Part shown: positions 1 to 10,619 of the stretch, in pieces | Layout: every line of letters starts with the position of its first letter | How positions within the stretch are numbered: position 1 is the stretch's first letter | DNA from: Rhipidocladum racemiflorum | Taxonomy: Eukaryota > Streptophyta > Magnoliopsida > Poales > Poaceae | DNA: 64,000 nucleotides | Assembly: GCA_036346355.1 (NCBI GenBank) | Contig: CM070577.1 | Span: forward strand, 45,580,309-45,644,308 | Reading direction: 5' to 3' | Translations under genes and position numbers: made by a program | Notes under the pieces: generated by a model | What the model was told of the DNA's origin: nothing | Seen by the model: the letters and a program-made list of their open reading frames with translations, nothing else | Databases searched by the model: none

Positions 1-265
1 ACAGGGCGCCACATACTTGGCAATATCCACTCTCATCCTTTTCCACCGTAAATTCTTTTTCAAGTCCCTGTACATCTTGGTCTCCCGAGGATGGACCGTG
101 TGCGAGTGCGATGAGCCTCTTTCGTAATATACTCTTTCACTTGGGATTTACGAGGCACGCCTGACGACCACTGAAACCTCAAAGCTCCCACATCATCAAC
201 GGTAAAGTCTCGGACTTGCCATCCTCAAGCGTTCCTCACTTTCTTTGGAGCAACCGATCATCTTT
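1..265 (-). pseudogene. Integrase zinc-binding N-terminus, cut by window edge
   Basis: This is the minus-strand counterpart of 48722-49000 in copy 2, covering the HHCC zinc finger before the integrase core. The segment at about 1-50 preserves KRMRVDIAKYV in frame, where copy 2 has lost two bases. It stops at the window edge before the DDE core. Confidence 0.75.
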
Positions 266-269
266 GTTG

Positions 270-1042
270 TGCCTCCCGCACGCTCGGGGATTCTTGACTC
301 AAGAATCAATTGAGTTTCGGCTTGCACGGTCCCCATAAGCGATGGGAGACTCCCAAGCGCTCAAAATCAGCAACAAGACAATCAACAACGAGGGGCATTG
401 TCTTGCGATCGAGAGCATCGGCCACCACATTTGCCTTACAGGATGGTGCTGGATAGTGAGGTCATAGTCCTTTATCAACTCTAGCCACCTCCTCTGCCTC
501 AAGTTCAAATCTTTACGAGTAAAGATGTACTTGAGGCTCTTGTGATCGATGAAGATATCACAAGACTCGCCATCTGACTAATGCCTCTATATCTTGATTG
601 CAAACACCACACGGCTAGCTCAAGATCATGCGTGGGATAGTTACGCTCATGCTTTTAATTTGCCTCGATGCATAAGCAATCACCTTGCCATCTTGCATGA
701 GCACACAACCAAGTCCCAAGCGAGAAGCATTAGAATAAGCAGTGAAGCGCTTCCCGGCTCGGGAAGGGTAAGAACGAGGAGCGATCACTAACTTCTCCTT
801 CAAAGTGCGTAAACCGTGCTCACACTCTGCGATCCTTGAAATTTCATCCCCTTTTGAGTCACCGCGAAAGTGGCTTGGCAATGATAGAGAAATCTTGCAC
901 AAACGCCGATAGTAGCTACTAACCCAAGGAAACTACGCACCTCTTTGACATTGGAAGGCCTCTTCCAATCCAAAGCTAGCGATACTTTGCTAGGATCTAC
1001 GGATATGCCCTCTGGATTGATGATGTGGCCAAGAAAACCCAC
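270..1042 (-). pseudogene. RT thumb / RNase H domain, broken
   Basis: The connection begins [20 protein letters not shown] (from 1042), identical in layout to 49774 in copy 2. RNase H follows with [26 protein letters not shown]-like sequence and [19 protein letters not shown] (508-420). The catalytic YSDAS of copy 2 reads YSNAS here, so an active-site aspartate is lost in addition to the frameshifts. Confidence 0.82.
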
Positions 1043-1700
1043 TTAAAATCCGCACTGACTTTTCAGCAAAGAACTGATTCTCCCTCAAGGTGCTCGGCAC
1101 AAGCCTCAAGTGTCGCTCATGCTCCTCTTCCGATTTAGAGTAAACCGGAATGTCATCGATGAACACTACCACAAACTCATCAAGGTACTTATGTAGCATC
1201 TTGTTCATCGCCTCCATAAAGACAATAGGAGCATTAGTTAGTCCAAAAGACATAACTTTAAATTCATAATGCCCATACCTAGTGGAGAAAGCGATCTTCT
1301 CAATGTCCTGCTCCCTCACACGGATACGATTGTACCGATGAAGATCAATCTTGGAGAACACCTTTGCTCCCTTGAGTTGGTCAAAGCGGATCCTCGATGC
1401 GAGGCAAAGGATACTTGTTCTTTTGTCACTTGATTAAGAGCACGATAATCAATGCACATGCGCCAACTTCCATCCTTCTTGAGACGAAGAGAGCAGGTGC
1501 TCCCGTGGCGAAAAGCTACGCCAGAATAAAGCCCTTGGCCAACAGATCCTACAAGCTGCTTCTTCAACTCGTCTTGAAAAGGACGAGCCAAGCGGTATGG
1601 AGAGATAGAAATAGGTCGAGTGCCAGGGGACAAGATCGATCTGAAACTCCACATTCCTCACGGGAGGTAAACCAGGCAACTCGTCGGGAACACATCAACA
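990..1700 (-). pseudogene. Reverse transcriptase domain, broken
   Basis: Family landmarks in order on the minus strand are [32 protein letters not shown], the degraded [35 protein letters not shown] and the catalytic [12 protein letters not shown]. The FIDD aspartates are present, but the coding path needs frame changes near 1340, 1510 and 1080. Compared with copy 2 it shows a recurring substitution style (CAG to CGT, CTG to TCG on the coding strand) that converts Gln to Arg and Thr to Ile. Confidence 0.85.
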
Positions 1701-1724
1701 AACTCCTTCACTACAGGAATCTCC

Positions 1725-2200
1725 TCAATGGCCAGAAGAAGATGGCTTTTCTGACATAGCCATGAGGAAACCCAACTGCTTCAAATGGCGACCAGAAAAC
1801 AGACTAGCCAAAGCAAAGATGGAACTGGAGGGTATCCACCCTGAAAGGTCATCTCTACCCCTGACGGAGCCTGCAAGGCAACCGTCTTCCAAAAACAACA
1901 GATCTTGATCTGCATGCGATGCACGGTCCATGCCCAAAATGACATCAAAAGGAGCCAACCGGATCACCATAAGATTGGCAAAGAAAACCTCGTCATCAAT
2001 GGCGATGGTGCAGCAGGGCAAACCAAAGAACTAGCAATCAAACCCCCAGGAGAAGCGACTAACACGGACTCGTGAGATCCGTGAACTCCCAACTTAGCCC
2101 TACTAGCAAACTCAGGCGACACAAAGGAATAGGATGCTTGAATCAAAGCAGAACAAAGGCATCAACGGAATCCACGGCGAGTACATGAAACCACCTCTGG
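1725..2200 (-). pseudogene. Retroviral-type aspartic protease, broken
   Basis: The minus strand contains the C-terminal protease words CTIAIDDEVFFANLMVIRL and DVILGMD. The active-site neighbourhood DSG(A) near 2145, clear in copy 2, is disrupted here: the frame reads FDSSILF and then shifts. Intact, this domain would release Gag and Pol products from the polyprotein. At least two indels and several stops separate it from gag and RT. Confidence 0.8.
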
Positions 2201-2439
2201 ATGCCCGGTGACTCGGCCCGATCGACAAAGCGTATACTCTGGTGGCCGGAGGGGCAGGTTGGAGCCCCGACTCTGGTGATGCCCCAACAAGGCTAGGGCG
2301 GAGGAGGCAGCTAACGGAGGAAGCGGCCGTGCGAGCACCCGATAATTTCTTGGTGACGCCACGCAAAGGCGGTGAGAAACAAGCGACCATCATGTGCACC
2401 GAACCTCTGGAAGACGCCATTTGGAGTGGGAGGAGAAGG

Positions 2440-3548
2440 CGCAGTCTCCACTTGATGATGCTACCGGATTCATCCGTAGACTTCGTCCCATGTGGCCAGG
2501 CTTGCCCGCAGTGGTTGCAACTCCGGTCCAACCACATTACGAAGCAGTGCTCACCACCGCACTTGAAACACAACATGTCTGCCCGAGGCACAGGGCTAAC
2601 AGCCGCTTCGCGAGGAAGGCGATTGGGGTGGCCTCATCTTAGCCCCGAGGAGTCTGTCCCCTTGAACTTCTTGAAGGTGGGTCGAGAAGACCCACCTCCT
2701 CCACTAAAGGTCCTCTTACGGCCCCTTTTGGGCGCAGAACCCCCTGAACTACGGGTTTTGCTTATCCGGGAGAGCTCCATGCCCTTCGCTGCTTCCACCA
2801 CGGAGCGAGAAGTCACGAGGACGATCGCCCTCATGACAACTCTGAACTCTGGTTGAGGCCCCTACGGAACCTCCTTGCCTTCTCCGATCGTCAGTGCCCG
2901 CAGTAGGCTGCAGAAGCGCACCACGTTGTTGAACTCCACCTCATACTCTGCCACCGACCTCTTTCCCAGGGAAAGAGTCGTCTGAGTATGCTCCATCCGC
3001 TCAAGGAAAGACTCTGGTAGAACTTGGCTCGGAGCGAGCCACAAAGTCCTCCCAGGTGATCGGACCAAGATCGGGGCTCTAGCGGCCAGAACCCTCCCGC
3101 TGAGATATCGGCTTGGCCTTTGGTGAAAGGCCACAAAGCGAGCCCTTTGGACCGAGGTCAACTCTAGGACCTCAAGCGCCTCTCCATGTACCGCAGCCAA
3201 TCTGCGGATTGGATCGGTGTGCCCGCTCAGTCAAAAGTGTCAAGGCGGAGGGACATCCACTCCAGGAGACTCATCCTCGGCTCCAGACACGGTGAAGAGC
3301 AACAATCGGGGCGGCTGAGGGAGGCACAACGGCGGCTGCCCATGGCTAGCTGGCGCGACTCTGAATCTCCTCTGCGAGCTGAACTAAATCCTCATTGGCG
3401 GCGGAGTACTGCGCTTTATCTTGCTGAAGCGCCTCTGGTGGCCCATGAGCATTTAGCGGCGCTACACTCGACCAGCAGACTCGCAACTCCTGAGAGCCTC
3501 GCCTGGCCTCCACGGCCCACGGCGACCACGGCCTCTACCCCTCGGCAT
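2440..3548 (-). pseudogene. gag pseudogene, chromovirus copy 1
   Basis: A start codon at 3548 opens with the basic MPRGRGRGRRG run, also seen at 52359 in copy 2. The capsid-like region (about 3200-2862) keeps recognisable words such as LELTSVQRARFVAF and ESFLERMEHTQTTL. The nucleocapsid follows at about 2590-2490, where CFKCGGEH and CNHCGQ mark two degraded zinc knuckles. Stops and frameshifts occur every 200-300 bases, so no complete Gag can be made. A leader of about 325 bases (3549-3873) separates it from the primer site. Confidence 0.85.
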
Positions 3549-3873
3549 GGTACGCTGCATGCACAATCGTCCAATCACATAAATATAAGCACAACATCAT
3601 ATAATCAAGAACAACGATCAACCATCATCATAGGCATAGTCTTCATCAAATAATCAAGCGCAATGCAATGATGAATCAAAACCCCATCCTACTGTGCAAC
3701 CAAGTGTGTCAAATTTTAGATTAGTTATACCACTTTTGCAAGTTTTAATGTTGGTATCCTATAACAAAATTTTATTTGAAACCTAAGCCATGTTTCTAAG
3801 TTATTCCACATCATATTTTAGTTGTAACCTAAGGTATGACAATAAAAATACATATTCCAAGGACCTATAGCCC

Positions 3874-3885
3874 GCTCTGATACCA
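3874..3885 (-). other. Primer binding site (tRNA-iMet type)
   Basis: The minus strand reads TGGTATCAGAGC two bases inside the LTR boundary. This is complementary to the 3' end of plant initiator tRNA-Met and primes minus-strand DNA synthesis. Its position shows that the LTR at 3888-6065 is the 5' LTR and that the element reads leftwards. Confidence 0.93.
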
Positions 3886-3887
3886 AC

Positions 3888-6065
3888 TGTAATACCCCGG
3901 CATTTAATATGCCTGAATGCTACCAAACATAGGCTAAACAACATCTAAATACCACAATCTAAATACCATCAAAGGCGCACATGCTAAAAACCGAGATTTC
4001 GGCAGCATCTCCTTTGTTTTAACATGAATTGAAGGAGCAACAACAGTATAGCAATATAAGGCAATATGAGAGACAGCTAAAACAACAATAATTAAAGACT
4101 TAACGACAATATAGGTCTATTATCAAGCACTTAATGTTCTCAAGAATCAAACGAACAATAAAACTCTCATACAGCAAAGCTAAACCTTAAAGCAATAATC
4201 ATCACACGCAATTTATTATCACAACTAATAGGATGACTTGTGGAATCATAATGGGTGAAGCTACATGTGGACGTGTGACTACTTCCCTTCCCCGCATGTC
4301 GTTCTCATGGTACCTAAAACAACAAGAAAACACAAGCGTGAGTTCAAAACTCAGCAAGCATATTGTAATGGTACAACAGGAACAATTACATAGCAATAAT
4401 ATCTCACATCATGTATAAACCATCTCATTCATGGTCACATATTATCATCATCATCAATATGTATGAAGTGCAATGCGATGCTCATGTCTCCTTGGAAACT
4501 CATACCGGTATGGTTGAGTACACACCCGTCGGTGTGCACCCTCTCCCCCCTTCCATCCCGAAGATGGAGGGTGCCTACTCCTCACTTCCGTTCACCGCGA
4601 TGAATGGAATCACGATGTAGGACTTACTCATTGGCTCTCCGGATTAGTCAACTTTCTCACCGACCTTCCCGGATTAGTTATGACTTTCTCACCGCCCGGG
4701 CCATGTAACATGCCATGTATGCAAATATGCCAACATCATAATAAACTTGTACATTAACACATGGCATCATAGCATACTCATCATATCAAAGGAAATCATC
4801 AAAGCATGGCAAGTGATCATGTCATGTAATCAAGTTCATCTAGTCTCAACTAGCAACCTACAAACCGCTATCCATTACAATGCACTTGCCTCAACCACGG
4901 CAGCGGATTGGCGGGAAGTAGAAGGCACCCGAGGGTCACACCACTGCACATAGGTATCACACACTCACAATCATGACCACAAAAGCGATCGCAAACCCTC
5001 ATCTACCCCGACATTGCCAACTACTCGCAACACCCAAAAACAGAGGTTCTGTCCCGTCGGGACAGCAGCCTTCCAAAAGGCATAACTTGAGTTCTAGGAC
5101 TGCGAATCAATTAAACGAGTACATCCTCGCGTAGCTTAGGAAATTTCCCAACTTTTTCTTGCTATAGGGAAAGACTGATTCGTTCTCTAAAGTTGTTTAA
5201 TCTACAAAATACCGTGATCTGTTCCAATCACGTCACGAGTTTAACACGGCTCGGTAAAAGCGACCATAACTTTCAAACGGTGGGTGGAATTTAACGTTCT
5301 TTATATCCACGGAAAGATAATGAAATTATCTACAACTTCAACATCCGTACGACCAAATTCGGACTCTAAATTGGCGAAAAACCGAACCCTAGGTCATTTG
5401 CTCATCTTTGTCAAAGCAGAGAACGTGACCAACTCAAGAATCCATCTAATCTAATCAAATCAAATCCAGCACCACAAATTGATCTAAAAACTTGATAAAC
5501 ACCCTTAGAACAGTACCTAGATCAATCACAAGGATTTCCATGGCCATACCTTTGCCCGACGCACGAAAACTGAAAGGATCTCCTCCCGGTTCGCTCCTCG
5601 CTCCAACGGATGGATCCACGAGGTGCAGGGGTGGGGAGGCCACCCTAGGGCAGCAAGGGGGTGGAGGAGAGGTGGTGGAGAGGTGGGGGAGCAATGGGGG
5701 CAAGGGAGGGGGAGACGCACGGCCAAGGGAGAGGGAGGGGCGGCTAGGCAAGGAAGGAGGAGAGGTGGGGCGCGACCTAGGGCAGGGGTGGGCGCACAAA
5801 GGGGCAGGGAAGCCCCCTTTTACCAGACCTATGTCTCTTTCCTAATCCTAAATGGATTCCTACTCCATCCCACCAAAGCCCACAACCCCCTCTTTTAGGC
5901 TCAAACTCCTGCGGAAAGGCCCAAAACCCCGGAAACGGCCCGTAAGCGGCCCGTAAGCGCTATAAACCTCCATACCCTATGGTTTTAATCTTAATTCCAC
6001 ATTTCATAAAGTTTTTGTCCTCAACATTCACTTTTTGTAAGGTTACGACACTCTGTGGTGTCACA
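3888..6065 (-). repeat. 5' LTR of chromovirus copy 1
   Basis: On the minus strand the LTR opens TGTGACACCACAGAGTGTCG and closes GGGGTATTACA, the TG...CA ends of this family. It matches the two 2.2-kb LTRs at 45301 and 52701 throughout. It carries the candidate leader intron seen in the other copies: minus-strand GC donor GAG|GCAAGTG (donor hexamer at 4884-4889) and acceptor TTTTAG|GTACC (intron end 4314), giving a 576-bp intron. The acceptor is preceded by the hairpin GAGTT-TTG-AACTC. The GC-rich stretch 5600-5830 corresponds to leader exon 1. Confidence 0.9.
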
Positions 6066-7110
6066 GCTGGCTCGGAAGGCGGAACGAAGAGAAGACGTGT
6101 GGATCGCAAAGGCGACCCAAGGCTGGTCGCCGCCCCACCGTTCTCGGCAAGCCTTCAGTCGCGGAACAACGTCCGGCGCGGGAGTTTCCCAGGGATCTAT
6201 AGGGGCTCCGCTAGGCGCAGTATCCCTACAGACCGCAAAGGCATCAAACAACGCGGTAACACCTGGAGTCCCCGCCTCCAACCAGGGCAGAGGACGCTCG
6301 CGTATGGCGGGATCACAAGTCTCCTTGGCAGCATCATCAACTTACAGACGGCGCCTCAGCCCTGACGAGATGGCCAAGAGAAGGGCCAAGGGCCTCTGCT
6401 TCAACTGCGATGAAGTTTATTCAAGGGGTCACCAATGCAAACGCCTCTTCCATCTGGCGGTCATGGACGAGGACAAAGAAGAAGAATTCGTCCACACAGA
6501 GGAGGAATCGGCATTGTCTGTAATGGCGGTGCGAGGACCAACAAGGGGGAACACCATGCAAGTCTCACTAGTCGTCAAGGGCCAACGGCTGTTAGGGCTC
6601 ATCGAAAGTGGGAGCACCCACAATTTCTTGTGTTGCCACGCCGCCATCAGAATTGGGGCTTTTCAAGAACCGAGTGAAGGGCAACCGGTGCCGGTGGCCA
6701 ATGAAGATCATCTGCCCTGCTTAGGTCGGATTTCAGTAGAAGAGTTCACCGTGGAGAAGCACCCCTTTTGCGCTTCATTCCTTGTAATCCCACTGGAGGG
6801 ATTCGACGCCATCCTAGGAATCCAATGGCTGCAAACATTGGGCGACATTCAGTGGAATTTTGACTCTCTTTGGATGACATTCGAGGCCGCAGGACGCCCA
6901 GTATGCCTTCAAGGAGTCGGCCGCAACTCAGAACAGAGAGCTGATCTGTTAGAAGCTGTCAAATTGGATGAAGAGGTGACTGCCCTACTAGCTTCCTTCG
7001 ATGACCTCTTCCAGGAACCAAGGGGTCTACCCCCAGCCCGGTTGTGTGACCATCGCATCTGCCTCAAGGAGGGATCAGACCCTGTAGTCGTGCGGCCATA
7101 CAGATACCCG
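6066..7110 (+). pseudogene. gag C-terminus and aspartic protease remnant
   Basis: An open frame runs from the left break to 7251. It contains a Ser/Ala/Gly-rich linker, the zinc knuckle CFNCDEVYSRGHQCKRLF (about 6396-6450) and a protease with LIESGSTHNFL. Family members have LIDSGSTHNF, so the catalytic Asp is Glu here. The downstream protease words FDAILGIQWLQTLGDIQW are intact. The capsid part of gag is missing because copy 1 inserted into it. Confidence 0.82.
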
Positions 7111-7720
7111 TATCGACAAAAGGATGAGATCGAGCGGCAATGTCGCTCGCGGCATAATACGTCACAACCGTTCCCCCTTATCTTCGCTGGTGCTTCTGGT
7201 CAAAAAGGAGGATGGAACATGGCGATTCTGTGTCGACTATCGGGAGCTTAATGCAAAAACCATCAAAGACAAGTTCCCAATTCCAGTGGTAGAAGAACTT
7301 CTCGATGAGCTTCATGGCGCTCAGTTCTTTTCCAAGCTTGACCTCCGCTCCGGCTAACACCAAGTACGCATGAGGGAGGAGGATGTCGAGAAGACGGCTT
7401 TTCACGCACACCACGACCATTATGAATTCCTTGTCATGGCATTCGGGTTGTGTAATGCACCTTCATTCCAAGCTTTCATGAATGAAGTGCTTGCAGAATT
7501 CCTCCAAAAATTTGTACTGGTATTCTTCGACGACATCCTCATATATAGTACATCACGAGAGGAAATCTTCAGCATCTACGCCTTGTCCTCACCCAACTTC
7601 ACCAGCATCAGCTGTACCTAAAGCGCTCCAAGTGCTTGTTCGTCCAGCGCTCAGTGGGGTAACTTGGCCGCATCATCTCAGGAGGAGTAGCAACTCATCC
7701 GAATAAACTCCAGGATATTG
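7111..7720 (+). pseudogene. Reverse transcriptase remnant
   Basis: RT landmarks include [30 protein letters not shown] and then a stop (TAA at 7355-7357, where family members read YHQVRM). [34 protein letters not shown] and the catalytic FFDDILIYS follow. A frameshift lies near 7150, between the fingers and the protease linker, and another near 7565 after the catalytic motif. It cannot produce active enzyme. Confidence 0.88.
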
Positions 7721-8372
7721 CCCAGTGGCCTCCACCAACATCAGTCGCAGGCGTTAAAAGCTTCCTTGGGCTCGCTGGATACTACCGTTGGTTTATCCGA
7801 CAATATGCGGTGATTGCGGAACCCCTCTCCAATCTCCTGCGATGCCAGTCCTTCTAGTGGTCCACGGACGCCAACCGTGCCTTCCAGCGCCTCAAGGCGG
7901 CCCTCCAGTCGGCCCTAGTGCTCCGTCTTCCGGACTTTACCACCGACTTTGTGGTGGAATGCGATGCCTCCAGTCAGGGGATTGGCGTGGTTCTCCAGCA
8001 AGAACGGCACCCGATCGCTTTCTACAGCTGGCGATTGGCTGATCCTCACACGCGGTTAGCCGCTTATGAGTGCGAGCTCATAGGACTCTCCAAGGTAATT
8101 CGCCATTGGCGGCCATATTTCTTGGGGAGACCCTTCCTCGTCCGCACAGACCATGCTAGCCTGAAGTATCTGTTGGAGCAAGCACTCGTCACTCCGCCAC
8201 AGCAACATTGGCTCAGTAAATTGATGGGATTCGACTTCAGGGTAGAGTATAAGCCGGGGCACACTAATCAAGCTGCGGATGCCCTATCGCGTCTTCACGA
8301 CCCGACGGTGTGTTGCGCAACTCTCTCGGCTCCCATATTGTCGTTCCATTTTTCTGACCTCCGCCAAGTACG
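7721..8372 (+). pseudogene. RNase H remnant
   Basis: The plus frame 7918-8430 encodes a well-preserved RNase H: DFVVECDASSQGIGVVLQQ with the first catalytic Asp, then ECELIGLSKVIRHWRPYF with the Glu, FLVRTDHASLKYLL with the second Asp, and HTNQAADALSRL with the last Asp. The thumb before it (7760-7860) is frameshifted. Homology ends at about 8370, so integrase and 3' LTR are absent. Confidence 0.88.
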
Positions 8373-8889
8373 CGGCCATGGTGGGGTCAGAACATTGGAA
8401 TTCCTTTCGAGCTTGATTAATAACCAATAGGGAGTCGCCTCTGGCTTGGAGGTGCCAGATGCCTAACGCCGAGGCGGCGCGCAGCCCCGCTAGTAGGCCC
8501 TCACATTAGGCGATGTTGTTGATGGACTTAAAGTCCAGGGCGACCACGTACTGGAGGATGTCATCGGTCGGGGAGACCAGGACAACTCCAGCGCCCGCGC
8601 CTTCGAGCCTGAAGGAGCCATCGAAGAACAAAGTACAGGGAGAAGGCGCGAGTATCCCTTCGGCTAAAGGAGTGCGCGGGAGTCCATTCGGCAACAAAAT
8701 GCGCCAGCTTCTGGCTTTTGATGGCGGTGTGGGGTACAAACTTGAGACAGAATCCCCCCAGCTCCACCGACCACTTGGCGACGCGGCTTTCAGCTTCCCA
8801 GTTGTGGAGGATCTCTCACAGAGGGTAGGCAGTGACCACCGTGGTCTCTCACCCCTGGAAGTAGTGCCGTAGCTTCCTGGACGCCATCA
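8373..8889 (-). pseudogene. Connection and second (Tat-type) RNase H, truncated
   Basis: After the first RNase H the minus strand reads LGGFCLKFVPHTAIKSQKLA (connection). A second RNase H follows with TLFFDGSFRLEGAGAGVVLV and a strand ending DFKSINNIA (EYEALL expected next). FDGS supplies the first catalytic aspartate. The domain is frameshifted near 8510 and ends at about 8373, so the later catalytic residues are missing. Confidence 0.75.
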
Positions 8890-9660
8890 GGACAGCGTAC
8901 ATCATCTTCTGTGCTTGCAGGTACCTGGTCTCTGCCTCGTGTAGCACCTTCTTTGGCGTAGTAGACCGGCCACGGGCGCCCTCCCTCTCGGCCACGATCT
9001 GCATGGCCCGACCACCGTAGGGGTAGCGGCGATGTATAGGAGCAGTGGTTCTCCAGGCCTAGGGGCGACTAGCACTGGTGGGGAGGAGAGGTACTGCTTC
9101 AAGTCTTCAAACGCTCGTTGGGCCCCTTCAGTCCACTCGAAGTGGTTGGTCTTTTTCAGCAGCTTGAATAGGGGCAGGATTCTTTCTCCCAACTGGGCGA
9201 TAAATCGCCTGAGGGACGCCTGGCAACCAGCAAGGCACTGCACCTGCTTGAACCGAACCGGCGGCTTCATATGCTCGACGGTCGTTATCTTGTCAGGATT
9301 GGCTTCAATGCCCCGACTGGACACGAGGAATCCTAACAGCTTCCCAGAGGGCATGCCGAACACACATTTCTCAGGGTTGAGCTTTAAGCAGGCCTTCCGG
9401 AGGTTAGCAAAGGTTTCCTCTAGGTCTGCGATCATCTCTTCATTCTTCTTAACCTTCACAACCAAGTCGTCGACATACACCTCAAGATTTCGCCCTATTT
9501 GTGGACGGAAAGAAATATGCATGGCGCGTTGATAAGTAGAACCAGCATTCAAGCACATGGTTGTCAAGCCACTCGGGATGAAAGACTTCCCTGACAATCC
9601 CTACGCGCAGCAGCTTCTCCACCTCCTCCCGAATGGCATCTTGCCACTCTGGTGTCTGCC
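8890..9660 (-). pseudogene. Internally deleted RT and first RNase H of Tat element
   Basis: The minus-strand frame starts with TPEWQDAIREEVEKLLRVG and EVFHPEWLDN. It then jumps directly to LNAGSTYQRAM, skipping the fingers and palm motifs that normally lie between them. The catalytic VYVDDLVVK, the thumb (EKCVFGMPSGKLLGFLVSSRG) and the RNase H start (HFEWTEGAQRAFEDLKQYL) follow. The join falls at about 9560 in CATGTGCTTGAATGCTGG. Without the skipped block the enzyme cannot function. Confidence 0.8.
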
Positions 9661-10016
9661 TTCAGACCTTTTGCCGGATCGGGCGCACTCCTAGGAGCGT
9701 TGCAATCAGTGCTCGATCACCTTCCTGGGGACCCTAGTCATATCGGACGGTTGCCAGGCAAACACATCGGAGTTAGACCGGAGGAAGGTGACGAGCGCGT
9801 CTTCCTATTTGGCGCTGAGGTTGGCGCCAATGTTTACGGTCTTCCCGGGCTCGCGCTCGCTCAGGGAGACCACCTTAACCTCGCCGGCGGAGCCGAGCGA
9901 GGCACGGATCTTCGCCAGAGGGGCTCCCGAATAGGCGGCATCTGGCAGTGCAGGGCTTCCAGCCTGTCCACCTGGATGACTATGGGGCCACCAGGCCCTG
10001 GTATCTTCACCACCAT

Positions 10017-10592
10017 TTAGGCATAGTGCGTCGCCGCCATGAACTTGGCCGATGCCAGTTGGCCAAGCAGGGCGTTGTACGGGAGGTCGAACTCGGCGAC
10101 CTTGAAATCCACCATCTCCGTACAGTAATTGCTTTCCTCTCCGAAGGTGACGGGGAGGCGCACCTGGCCCAGGGGCATCGAGCCAGCCCCTGGGGCGATT
10201 CCATGAAAGTGCAATGCCAGACGCATCTCCTGCCGAGATATCTGAAGCGCCCGAAATGCCTCGGATGACAGGAGGTTGATGGAGCTCCCTCCGTCCACTA
10301 GCACTCGCCCAAGCTTCACATTCTGGATCGTGGGCGAGACGGTGCTCTCAGGGTGGTCGGCCCGACTGAAAGTGATCGGCTCCTCTGACCACTTCAGCAT
10401 CCGACCCGCCCCTGAGCTCGGCACTGTGGCGCAGACCTCCCTCAGCCGTTTGTACGTCATGTTGGAGGTGTAGGTGGCCGAGCCACCATGAATGTACGCC
10501 ACAGTTTGATCTGCCTGCTGGAAGGCCAGCGGGGCAGGATCTTCATCCTGGTCGTCATCGCATGGGCGGCGCTCCTTAAGCCGCTGCTCCAT
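10017..10592 (-). pseudogene. Aspartic protease region of Tat-lineage element
   Basis: A 191-codon open frame covers the linker (AYIHGGSATYTSNMTYKRL) and protease. The active site is VLVDGGSSINLL, the DGGSS form normal for Tat elements. A conserved downstream block is FNLPYNALLGQ-like (here FDLPYNALLGQLA). This is the best-preserved domain of the element, although it is disconnected from gag and RT by frameshifts. Confidence 0.85.
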
Positions 10593-10619
10593 CTTACTGA
10601 CAACCTGGCAGCTGGCCAG

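Larger units (their letters stand above)
1..6065 (-). mobile_element. Ty3/gypsy chromovirus, copy 1, truncated by window edge
   Basis: Reading on the minus strand, the order is 5' LTR (6065 to 3888), primer site, gag, protease, RT, RNase H and the start of integrase, which is cut at base 1. It is collinear with the complete copy at 45301-54894, but every domain carries frameshifts or stops. Its 3' LTR lies outside the window, so the target duplication cannot be verified; the expected flank after the 5' LTR is GCTGG at 6066-6070. It sits against a different gypsy relic at 6066, which is probably its insertion target. Confidence 0.9.
6066..8372 (+). mobile_element. Ty3/gypsy relic, internal region only
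   Basis: A plus-strand gag-pol remnant from the nucleocapsid to RNase H, with no LTR visible. The left end is broken by the LTR of copy 1 (ends 6065). The right end stops at about 8372, where minus-strand Tat sequence starts. The protein words resemble chromoviruses such as the Reina group more than the Tat lineage; this is judged by motif style only. Confidence 0.8.

Noticed and set aside
9032..9532. 166-codon plus-strand ORF
   Set aside because: Shadow of the Tat RT/RNase H on the other strand.
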